Assembly: GCA_946997275.1 (NCBI GenBank)
Contig: CAMPUN010000083.1
Location: 1-6,017, forward strand
Reading direction: 5' to 3'
Length of the DNA: 6,017 bases
Origin: an uncultured Porphyromonas sp.
GTDB lineage: Bacteria; Bacteroidota; Bacteroidia; Bacteroidales; Porphyromonadaceae
Shown here: piece by piece, positions 1 through 5,599 of the stretch
Numbering within the stretch: position 1 is the stretch's first letter
How the letters are laid out: the number at the start of each line of letters is the position of its first letter
Translations under genes and position numbers: made by a program
The notes under the pieces: generated by a model
Seen by the model: only the letters and a program-made list of their open reading frames with translations
The model's database searches: none
Told to the model about the DNA's origin: nothing

Positions 1-1653
1 GTGCTGATACGTGCCGTGACGCGTGGTGACGGGACGCTCGGCGATGATGTGACGGTCAATGTACGGACGATTCAGTCGGTGCCACTACGTCTGCGCTCTA
101 TTGCGGGGCATCCCGACTATACGAAGGGGCGCATCGAGGTGCGGGGCGAAGTGCTACTTCCCTTCAAGGAGTTCGAGAGGCTCAATGGGGAGCGTGCGGC
201 TGAGGGTGAAGCACCTTTTGCCAATCCTCGCAATGCGGCTGCTGGTACGCTCAAGACACTGAATAGTCGCATCGTGGCGCAGCGCCGTCTGCTCTGCATC
301 TGCTACTACCTCTATGCGCTGGACGATGAGACACGTCTGCCAGACAGTTACTATGAGCGGATGAAGCTGCTCGAGGAGATGGGCTTTGACACGGGCGTTG
401 CGCCATTTAAGAGTAGCGACCTGTCGGCGCTATACCATTATATAGATGAGTGGGACGTGCAGCGGGGCGATCTGCCCTACGCCACGGACGGTATCGTCCT
501 CAAAGTGGACAGTCTCACGCAGCAACGTGCCCTCGGCAATACGGCGAAGTCGCCACGCTGGGCTTTTGCTTACAAGTATCAGCCAGAGAATGCGCGCGCA
601 GAGCTTCTCTCGGTGGACTATCAGGTGGGTCGCTCGGGCATTGTCACGCCAGTGGCCAATGTGGAGCCAGTCCTTATCTCGGGGACGGTGGTGCGTCGCG
701 CTACGCTGCACAACGAGGAGTTCATCAAGAGCCTCGACCTGCACTACCACGACTACGTATATATTGAGAAGGGCGGGGAGATTATCCCTAAGATTACCGC
801 TGTGGAGACCAGTCTCAGACGACCCGAGGCGGAGCCTGTGCGACTGCCTGAGCATTGTCCCGCTTGTGGTGCACCGCTCCAGCAGATCGATGGCTCGGTG
901 GGCTACTACTGTGTCAATAGCTACGCCTGCCCGCCACAGATCATGGGGCGGATAGAGCACTACTGCACACGCAGAGCTGCCGATATCAACGTGGGGCCTG
1001 AGACGATCGACGCACTCTTTGACAGACATCTTATTGAAAACATTGACGACCTCTACAAGCTCACCGCTAGCGATCTGGCGCAGCTACCGAACTTTAAGGA
1101 GAAGTCGATCAATAACCTCCTCGCCAGCATCGAGCAGTCGAAGGGTCGCCCCTTTGCTCGTCTGCTCTACGGCATCGGCATCCGCTTCGTCGGCGAGGGC
1201 ACGGCGAAGACACTGGCACGACACTTCCAGAGCATTGACCGACTAGCCCAGGCGACCGCCTACGAGCTACAGGCACTCCCCGACGTGGGTCCGAAGATAG
1301 CGGAGCAGGTCGTTTACTTCTTCTCTCTGGAGCGCAACCAGCAGTTGATCGCAGAGCTACAGCGCTGTGGCGTAGTCCTGGAGGAACGCGCCGAGGAGAC
1401 GACCGACACGCCTCAGTCCAACCGTTTGGAGGGCGAGCGGATCGTTATCTCAGGCAGCTTCACCCAGCACAGCCGTGACGAATACAAGCAGCTCATCGAG
1501 CAGCACGGCGGGACCAACGTGGGGAGCATCTCGAGTCGTACGACCTTCGTCCTGATGGGTAGCGACATGGGCCCCTCTAAGCGCGCCAAAGCGGAGCAGC
1601 TCGGCATCCCGCTCGTCACGGAGGAGGAGTTTCTCGCTCGCCTCAATTCTTAG
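1..1653 (+). CDS. ligA: NAD-dependent DNA ligase LigA (5' partial)
   Basis: Seals nicks in duplex DNA using NAD+, in replication (Okazaki fragment joining) and repair. The window opens inside the gene: the first codon, GTG, is an internal valine corresponding to about residue 130 of E. coli LigA. The KxDG catalytic lysine and the NMN-binding Ia domain are therefore outside. Visible, in window residue numbers: TRGDG (7-11), RGEVLLP (48-54), NPRNAAAGTL (76-85), nucleotidyltransferase motif TDGIVLKVD (162-170) and SPRWAFAYK (184-192). An OB-fold follows, with EKGGEIIPKI (256-265). A Cys4 zinc finger sits at C286, C289, C304 and C310. A helix-hairpin-helix region spans about 350-445, with GIGIRFVGEG and LPDVGPKIAEQ. 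A C-terminal BRCT domain covers about 476-550. The visible length fits the usual ~670-residue protein minus its N-terminus. No frameshift is seen. The MATE exporter gene starts 23 bp downstream. Identification is secure. Confidence 0.97.
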   Translation: MLIRAVTRGDGTLGDDVTVNVRTIQSVPLRLRSIAGHPDYTKGRIEVRGEVLLPFKEFERLNGERAAEGEAPFANPRNAAAGTLKTLNSRIVAQRRLLCICYYLYALDDETRLPDSYYERMKLLEEMGFDTGVAPFKSSDLSALYHYIDEWDVQRGDLPYATDGIVLKVDSLTQQRALGNTAKSPRWAFAYKYQPENARAELLSVDYQVGRSGIVTPVANVEPVLISGTVVRRATLHNEEFIKSLDLHYHDYVYIEKGGEIIPKITAVETSLRRPEAEPVRLPEHCPACGAPLQQIDGSVGYYCVNSYACPPQIMGRIEHYCTRRAADINVGPETIDALFDRHLIENIDDLYKLTASDLAQLPNFKEKSINNLLASIEQSKGRPFARLLYGIGIRFVGEGTAKTLARHFQSIDRLAQATAYELQALPDVGPKIAEQVVYFFSLERNQQLIAELQRCGVVLEERAEETTDTPQSNRLEGERIVISGSFTQHSRDEYKQLIEQHGGTNVGSISSRTTFVLMGSDMGPSKRAKAEQLGIPLVTEEEFLARLNS

Positions 1654-1676
1654 TCGTCAGGTGCAATTCGAGTGAT

Positions 1677-3035
1677 ATGAGCTGGAGCGCGTACTATCGG
1701 AGCTGTCAGGAGCACTTTCGCCCGCTGTTGCGTCTGGGCCTGCCCGTGATCATCGGGCAGGTGGGACTGATCCTCGTGGGCTTTGCCGACAATGTGATGG
1801 TGAGCCATCATAGTCTGTCGGAGCTGGCGGCGGCGTCCTTTGTCAATAACTTCCTCAACCTAGTCATCATCTTCGGCATGGGCTTCTCCTACGGGCTGAC
1901 CCCGCTGGTGGCGACCAATAAGGAGTGGGGACGCTCGGATCAGGTGGCGCACTACTTGGGGCATAGCTTCCTGCTCAACCTGCTGATCGCCCTGCTGATC
2001 GGCGGAGGGCTTTTTCTCCTCGAGGGAAGCCTCGGCACCTTTAACCTATCGGAGGAGTTGCGCCCCATCGCCCTGCCCTACTACCGTATCCAGATCTTGG
2101 GCTTTATGGTGGTGATGCTCTTCAACACGTTCAAGCAGTACACCGAGGGAATGGGCGACACGCAGATCCCCATGTATATAACGCTGGCGGGCAATGTACT
2201 AAACATTGGGCTCAACTACCTCCTCATCTATGGCAAAGGGGGCTTCCCCGAGTGGGGCTTGTACGGCGCTGGCATCGCAACGCTGGTAAGTCGTGTGGCC
2301 ATGCTGGTAGCGATCGTAGCTGTGACCGCTCTGTTGCCACGCTACCGTGAGATCCTAGAGCGAATCAAACGTCTGCGCTGGTCGTGGCGTGAGGGGATGG
2401 CTCCGTTGCTACGACTCGGTACGCCCGTGGCTCTGCAGATGGGCATGGAGGCTGCCTCCTTCTCTGTGGCAGTCATCTTGGTTGCTCGGATCGGCACGTC
2501 AGCCTTGGCAGCTCATCAGATCATCTCGACCATTAGCACGCTAGGCTTCATGGTCTACTACGGCATCGGGGCGGCCACCGCCATCCATAGCAGCACGCTC
2601 CTAGCACAGGGGGAGCGGGGGGAGACCCGCCATGTGGCCAGTGCGGGCGTCTACCTCTGTCTCTTTGTGGCGGCGGTGATGATGCCGCTCTTAGTTCTGT
2701 TTCGTGAGCCAGTGGTGCGGCTCTTTAATGCCGACCTCTCGGTCGCTGAGGCTACTTATCTAGCACTCATCCCGCTCTGCCTCTACCAGATAGGCGATGC
2801 GCTACAGATCGTCTATGCCAACGCCCTGAGGGGGATTAGCCGTGTGGCGATGCTCGCGCCAGCGGCTGCGCTGTGTCACCTGATTGTAGCGCCCACGATG
2901 GCGTGGCTTTTTGGCTTTGGTATCGGACTGGAGGGCAATGGACCACAGCTTATGGGCGTGTGGTTTGCCTTCCCCGTCAGCCTGACGCTCTTGGGGCTCA
3001 TTCTGCGGTATTCCTTCCGGCGGGCGACCAAGTAG
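1677..3035 (+). CDS. MATE-family efflux transporter (NorM/DinF-like)
   Basis: Inner-membrane antiporter of the multidrug and toxic compound extrusion family, which uses Na+ or H+ gradients to expel cationic drugs or metabolites. At 452 residues it has the usual family size. About 12 hydrophobic segments fall near residues 16-40, 50-78, 95-116, 131-153, 163-186, 193-222, 246-270, 276-304, 322-345, 357-380, 390-415 and 424-446, as two six-helix halves joined by a charged loop (about 222-240). Family hallmarks are GFADNVMVS (35-43), the GMGDTQIPMYI loop (158-168) followed by NVLNIGLNYLLIYG (173-186), and in the second half ARIGTSALAAHQI (270-282). The start ATG at 1677 puts a short amphipathic N-terminus before helix 1; no clear Shine-Dalgarno precedes it, as is normal for Bacteroidota. 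The 23-bp gap to ligA suggests co-transcription, and a strong terminator follows. Substrate cannot be told from sequence, so no gene symbol is given. Confidence 0.94.
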   Translation: MSWSAYYRSCQEHFRPLLRLGLPVIIGQVGLILVGFADNVMVSHHSLSELAAASFVNNFLNLVIIFGMGFSYGLTPLVATNKEWGRSDQVAHYLGHSFLLNLLIALLIGGGLFLLEGSLGTFNLSEELRPIALPYYRIQILGFMVVMLFNTFKQYTEGMGDTQIPMYITLAGNVLNIGLNYLLIYGKGGFPEWGLYGAGIATLVSRVAMLVAIVAVTALLPRYREILERIKRLRWSWREGMAPLLRLGTPVALQMGMEAASFSVAVILVARIGTSALAAHQIISTISTLGFMVYYGIGAATAIHSSTLLAQGERGETRHVASAGVYLCLFVAAVMMPLLVLFREPVVRLFNADLSVAEATYLALIPLCLYQIGDALQIVYANALRGISRVAMLAPAAALCHLIVAPTMAWLFGFGIGLEGNGPQLMGVWFAFPVSLTLLGLILRYSFRRATK

Positions 3036-3057
3036 CTGACTTCAAAAGTATTATTGC

Positions 3058-3100
3058 AAAGAGAGGAGTAGACTCCATCAGGGTCTGCTCCTCTCTTTTT
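3058..3100 (+). terminator. Intrinsic terminator after the MATE gene, possibly bidirectional
   Basis: Left arm 3060-3075 (AGAGAGGAGTAGACTC) pairs with right arm 3081-3096 (GGGTCTGCTCCTCTCT) over 16 bp, including two G-U pairs, around the 5-nt loop CATCA. The stem is followed by T residues to 3100; A3058-A3059 can extend the pairing by two A-T pairs. It begins 23 bp after the exporter stop. On the opposite strand only three T residues follow the stem, so it may also end the convergent hup transcript, less efficiently. The pairing is seen directly; function is inferred. Confidence 0.9.
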
Positions 3101-3162
3101 GTATCAATGCACCTCAGGAGGCGATAGCACTTCCTAAGGGCATCTATGTGAGTAGCTTGTGC

Positions 3163-3435
3163 TTACTTCTTGTTGATGTCTAGAGCCGAGCTTGGCTTAA
3201 ACTTGATAGACTTGCTAGCCTTGATCTGAATAGTCTTGCCAGAGCGTGGGTTGATACCCTTGCGAGCAGCGCGCTCAGAAACGTAGAATGAGCCAAAGCC
3301 TACGAGTGTGAGGCGCTCACCCTTCTTCATCTCCTCGTGGATTGTCTCTACGATAGCCTCATAGACAGCCTTTGTGTCCTTCTGAGTTAGCTGAGCCTTG
3401 TCGGCTACAGTCTTGATGAAATCTGTTTTGTTCAT
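3163..3435 (-). CDS. hup: HU-family DNA-binding protein
   Basis: Small basic nucleoid protein that dimerises and bends or wraps DNA with little sequence specificity. It is 90 residues, the standard length for HU. The N-terminal helical dimerisation part (1-45) reads MNKTDFIKTVADKAQLT and is followed by the family signature VGFGSFYVSERAARKG (45-60). The beta-arm carries INPRSGKTI (61-69) with the intercalating proline P63, and the C-terminus has KSIKFKPSSAL (75-85). The usual NPRTG/NPKTG tip is NPRSG here, a conservative change. IHF subunits resemble HU, but the overall sequence and the lack of extensions favour HU. The start ATG at 3435-3433 is preceded by an A/T-rich stretch with no Shine-Dalgarno. 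The gene stands alone, convergent with the MATE gene and divergent from purH, with its own upstream promoter. Several HU paralogues are common in Bacteroidota, so which one this is cannot be decided here. Confidence 0.96.
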   Translation of the reverse strand: MNKTDFIKTVADKAQLTQKDTKAVYEAIVETIHEEMKKGERLTLVGFGSFYVSERAARKGINPRSGKTIQIKASKSIKFKPSSALDINKK

Positions 3436-3453
3436 AGATATACTTGTTTATGA

Positions 3454-3513
3454 TTAGTAGTAAAATTCTCTTGCTTGAGGGTCCTTGCGAATGGCCTTGA
3501 CCGCTTGTAGCAT
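3454..3513 (-). CDS. Possible 19-residue upstream ORF in the hup leader
   Basis: Between the predicted hup promoter and the hup start lies ATG (3513-3511) to TAA (3456-3454), which would encode MLQAVKAIRKDPQAREFYY. The stop lies 18 nt before the hup ATG. The same frame stays open upstream to a GTG at 3543-3541, almost at the predicted transcript start, giving a 29-residue alternative. The peptide is basic with a plausible composition, but a 20-codon ORF can arise by chance. I do not recognise it. If translated it could be a leader peptide coupled to hup; that is speculation. Confidence 0.3.
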   Translation of the reverse strand: MLQAVKAIRKDPQAREFYY

Positions 3514-3522
3514 AGCGCTATG
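3511..3522. repeat. Perfect 12-bp palindrome in the hup leader
   Basis: CATAGCGCTATG is fully self-complementary. It lies about 20-35 nt after the predicted hup transcript start and overlaps the ATG of the 19-codon upstream ORF. An alternative hairpin, AGCGC (3514-3518) with GCGCT (3523-3527) around a 4-nt loop TATG, uses part of the same bases. It could be an operator or a leader RNA stem; neither is shown. Confidence 0.5.
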
Positions 3523-3547
3523 GCGCTGTTCAGTCCTATTCACGCTC

Positions 3548-3577
3548 CAAAGATAGTGTTTTTTTTATTGCCCACAA
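3548..3577 (-). promoter_or_regulatory. Predicted hup promoter (Bacteroidota type)
   Basis: Read on the minus strand, TATCTTTG (3555-3548) is a perfect match to the Bacteroidota -7 consensus TAnnTTTG. A TTG (3577-3575) lies 19 nt upstream, the usual place for the -33 element. The spacer is A-rich (eight A residues). Transcription would begin near 3541-3545, giving a leader of roughly 105-110 nt before the hup ATG at 3435. The sequence match is direct; activity is inferred. Confidence 0.75.
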
Positions 3578-3604
3578 CTATTTTGGGAGAAAATTGCCCA
3601 ACAA
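3567..3604. repeat. Duplicated TTGCCCA motif over the hup -33 region
   Basis: ATTGCCCA occurs at 3567-3574 and again at 3593-3600, a spacing of 26 bp; both copies are followed within a base by CAA (CAA at 3575-3577, ACAA at 3601-3604). The promoter-proximal copy runs into the predicted hup -33 TTG (minus strand), while the other copy is upstream of it. The position would suit a regulator site, but two 8-bp copies in an A/T-rich region are weak evidence alone. Confidence 0.4.
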
Positions 3605-3780
3605 TCTCTCTTTTAGCACCATTTCCCGTCAAAAACAGCCCTCTCGAAGTGATAAAAGAAACTTTTTGCGCCACTCTCTCTAGCTAAACGAGATCAGGTG
3701 AAGAGAGCTGACGCACCCCTCTCCGCACTCTTCCGATTTCCTCCGAAGAATTTGAAAATCTCCACAGACGAGTCGAGAAA

Positions 3781-3843
3781 TTCCTCCGAAGTTTCACTTC
3801 ATTCCTCCGAAGTATTATTTCATTCCTCCGAAGTCTCATATGA
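3781..3843. repeat. Three 21-bp tandem repeats (core TTCCTCCGAAGT)
   Basis: Units at 3781-3801, 3802-3822 and 3823-3843 each begin TTCCTCCGAAGT and then diverge over nine bases, so the period is exactly 21 bp. A fourth core copy, TTTCCTCCGAAG, ends at 3748, 43 bp before the first unit's equivalent position; a degenerate match (CTCCACAG, 3760-3767) lies between. An inverted core, CTTCGGAGG, follows at 3846-3854. The period is close to two helical turns and also a multiple of three, so it creates heptapeptide patterns on both strands. This may be a minisatellite, a protein-binding array, or one member of a dispersed intergenic repeat family. Confidence 0.9.
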
Positions 3844-3866
3844 CTCTTCGGAGGTTTTTCTTTTTT
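3825..3866 (+). terminator. Terminator-like hairpin built from the last repeat and its inverted copy
   Basis: CCTCCGAAG (3825-3833) pairs perfectly with CTTCGGAGG (3846-3854) over 9 bp around a 12-nt loop that itself contains TCATATGA. TTTTTCTTTTTT (3855-3866) follows at once, which is the form of a plus-strand intrinsic terminator. No plus-strand gene ends nearby: the exporter already has its terminator at 3058-3100. It may therefore shield purH from read-through, end an unrecognised small RNA, or act as part of a leader if transcription starts upstream. Confidence 0.65.
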
Positions 3867-3937
3867 CCTCGGTAGGGGATTTCTGTTTTCCACGGAGCTA
3901 TTTGCGATTTAGTCGGAATATGCATTCCAGGAAAGGG

Positions 3938-3967
3938 CTCGTTTATCGGCTCTTTTTACTACCTTTG
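3938..3967 (+). promoter_or_regulatory. Predicted purH-mreB promoter (Bacteroidota type)
   Basis: TACCTTTG (3960-3967) matches the -7 consensus TAnnTTTG perfectly. The -33 position (around 3938-3944, CTCGTTT) lacks a clean TTG, so the upstream element is weak and an activator might help. Transcription would start near 3971-3975, giving a leader of about 85 nt before the purH ATG. TGTAGCTA is repeated with a 9-bp period (3966-3973, 3975-3982) just at the predicted start site. Confidence 0.65.
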
Positions 3968-3995
3968 TAGCTACTGTAGCTATGACCCACATATT

Positions 3996-4023
3996 GCTCT
4001 GCTTAGGGGTTGCCTAGGAGAGC
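3996..4023 (+). promoter_or_regulatory. Hairpin in the purH 5' leader
   Basis: GCTCT (3996-4000) pairs with AGAGC (4019-4023), and CTTAGG (4002-4007) pairs with CCTAGG (4013-4018) with one G-U pair. This makes an 11-bp stem with a single bulged G4001 and the loop GGTTG. It lies 34 nt before the purH ATG and contains the only AGGAG-like sequence in the leader (4016-4020) in its right arm. No T-tract follows, so it is not a terminator. I do not recognise it as a known riboswitch. Confidence 0.55.
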
Positions 4024-4057
4024 TACCATTCACCCTATACCACACGCCACAAGGCTT

Positions 4058-5575
4058 ATGACCACAAGATCTATCCGACGAGCCCTCATATCAGTCTACC
4101 ACAAGGAGGGCATCGACCGTATCGCTCAGATACTACATGCTGCCGAGGTAGAGATCGTCTCCACTGGAGGTACTCAAGAGTATATCGAGTCGCTCGGTAT
4201 ACCCTGCACCCCCGTTGAGTCACTGACCGCTCTGCCCTCTATCCTAGGAGGGCGTGTCAAGACGCTCCACCCGATGATCTTCGGCGGTATCCTCGCACGG
4301 CGAGACAATGCGCATGACGAGGAGCAGGTAGCGCAGTACGCACTTCCTCTGATAGACCTTGTGATCGTGGATCTATACCCCTTTGCTGAGACCGTCGCTA
4401 GTGGCGCCAGCGAGGAGGAGATCATCGAGAAGATAGACATAGGCGGTATCTCCCTCATACGTGCTGCGGCAAAGAACTACCACGACGTGCTCATCTGCTC
4501 GCACCGCGATCAGTACGACGGGCTGATTGATCTGCTGGAGCGGGACGGATGTACCACGACCCTCCCCGAGCGGAGGAGCTATGCGCTACGTGCCTTTGAG
4601 GTGACAGCGACTTACGACAGTGACATCTTCAACTACTTCGACGCGAGCGCTCATACCGCACTACATCTCTCTGGTCGCAACCCGCGCGTCCTACGCTATG
4701 GCGAGAATCCTCACCAGATGGGCTTCTACTTCGGAGACCTGGATCGCTACTTTGACAAGCTACAGGGCAAAGAGCTCTCCTACAACAATCTGCAGGATCT
4801 CGACGCCGCCGTGCATCTCATTCAGGAGTTTGAGGCTCCCACCTTTGCGATCCTCAAGCACACCAACCCGTGCGGGATAGCTTCTCGTGAGACCATCTCG
4901 GAGGCTTGGCAGGCCGCTTATGAGGCTGATACGGAGTCGCCCTTTGGCGGTATCCTTGTGGCAAATAGACCGATAGACCGGGAGACGGCGGAGCAGATCT
5001 CGCACATCTTCTTTGAGGTGCTCATCGCACCCGACTTTGACACCGAAGCTTTGCAGATATTGGGTCAAAAGTCGAAGCGTATCCTCCTCCTGCAGAAAGC
5101 ACCCTTGCCCGACCAAGACAGCGTCCGCTCAGCGGTGGGAGGCTACCTAGTACAGACACCAGACGTCCTCTCCGAGCCGGTCGTCTACACCTCTGTCACG
5201 GAGGCTACGCCTAGCGAAGATGAGATGGCGGACATACGCATGGCCGAGAGCATCGTCAAGTACTGCAAGAGCAATGCTCTGGCTATCGTCCGGGACAGCC
5301 AGCTCCTCGCGACGGGCATCGGTCAGACCTCTCGTGTCTCAGCGCTCAGACAAGCGATCCAGAAGGCGCACAACTTTGGCTTCGACCTCAAGGGGGCTGT
5401 CCTGGCGAGCGACGCTTTCTTCCCCTTCCGTGACTGTGTAGACCTAGCTGCTGCCGCGGGCATCACGGCTATCGTACAGCCTGGTGGATCGATACGCGAC
5501 CAGGAGAGCATCGACGCATGCAACGAGCAGGGCGTCGCCATGGTGACGACAGGGGTACGCCACTTTAGACATTAA
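4058..5575 (+). CDS. purH: Bifunctional AICAR formyltransferase / IMP cyclohydrolase PurH
   Basis: Catalyses the last two steps of de novo IMP synthesis: formyl transfer from 10-formyl-THF to AICAR, then ring closure of FAICAR to IMP, in the cytosol. The N-terminal MGS-like cyclohydrolase domain (about 1-190) has STGGT (35-39), GRVKTLHP (65-72), DLYPFAETV (105-113) and [14 protein letters not shown] (127-140). The transformylase domain has RYGENPHQ (213-220), [11 protein letters not shown] (241-251), the catalytic KHTNPCG (267-273), and [10 protein letters not shown] with [10 protein letters not shown] (451-483). It ends with the typical GVRHFRH. I chose ATG 4058 (505 residues) because [16 protein letters not shown] aligns with other PurH N-termini. 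In-frame upstream starts TTG 4010 and ATT 4028 would add non-conserved residues; TTG 4010 also lies inside the leader hairpin. The gene has its own promoter, and mreB follows after 24 bp, probably in the same transcript. Confidence 0.97.
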   Translation: MTTRSIRRALISVYHKEGIDRIAQILHAAEVEIVSTGGTQEYIESLGIPCTPVESLTALPSILGGRVKTLHPMIFGGILARRDNAHDEEQVAQYALPLIDLVIVDLYPFAETVASGASEEEIIEKIDIGGISLIRAAAKNYHDVLICSHRDQYDGLIDLLERDGCTTTLPERRSYALRAFEVTATYDSDIFNYFDASAHTALHLSGRNPRVLRYGENPHQMGFYFGDLDRYFDKLQGKELSYNNLQDLDAAVHLIQEFEAPTFAILKHTNPCGIASRETISEAWQAAYEADTESPFGGILVANRPIDRETAEQISHIFFEVLIAPDFDTEALQILGQKSKRILLLQKAPLPDQDSVRSAVGGYLVQTPDVLSEPVVYTSVTEATPSEDEMADIRMAESIVKYCKSNALAIVRDSQLLATGIGQTSRVSALRQAIQKAHNFGFDLKGAVLASDAFFPFRDCVDLAAAAGITAIVQPGGSIRDQESIDACNEQGVAMVTTGVRHFRH

Positions 5576-5599
5576 TCATTAGTCACAACCAAACGATAT

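Larger units (their letters stand above)
3578..3959. other. Gene-free region between hup and purH promoters
   Basis: No convincing protein gene is seen. Frames open on both strands here (about 3684-3893 minus and 3698-3970 plus) are low-complexity translations of a 21-bp repeat. That repeat gives a seven-residue periodicity: SSEV units on the plus strand and LRRNE units on the minus strand. The part at 3605-3720 has no repeat; an imperfect inverted pairing there is TGCG (3667-3670) with CGCA (3712-3715), enclosing CTCTCT and AGAGAG. Base composition is more A/T-rich than the flanking genes. No plus-strand promoter match is found upstream of the terminator-like hairpin at 3825-3866. Confidence 0.7.

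Noticed and set aside
1..3. GTG at the first base as the ligA start codon
   Set aside because: The encoded sequence begins in the middle of the adenylation domain. The catalytic KxDG motif and the Ia domain are missing, so this is an internal codon at the window edge, not a start or a truncation.
430..1029. 199-codon open frame on the minus strand inside ligA
   Set aside because: It lies fully antisense to conserved LigA motifs, has no recognisable domain, and is typical of spurious open frames opposite a GC-rich coding gene.
3101..3162. Second terminator between the MATE terminator and the hup stop
   Set aside because: Only short imperfect pairings (such as AGC-TTGT-GCT) are present, with no T-tract on either strand.
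3684..3893. 69-codon minus-strand open frame with LRRNE repeats
   Set aside because: Same repeat-driven low-complexity translation; no promoter match precedes it and it overlaps the hairpin. Kept only as a finding about likely mis-annotation.
3698..3970. 90-codon plus-strand open frame in the hup-purH gap
   Set aside because: Its middle is a direct translation of the 21-bp repeat and terminator T-tract, and it runs over the purH promoter. No domain is visible.
3436..4057. CRISPR array in the intergenic region
   Set aside because: The repeats are 21 bp head-to-tail with a 12-bp core and no unique 30-40 bp spacers, and no cas genes are present.
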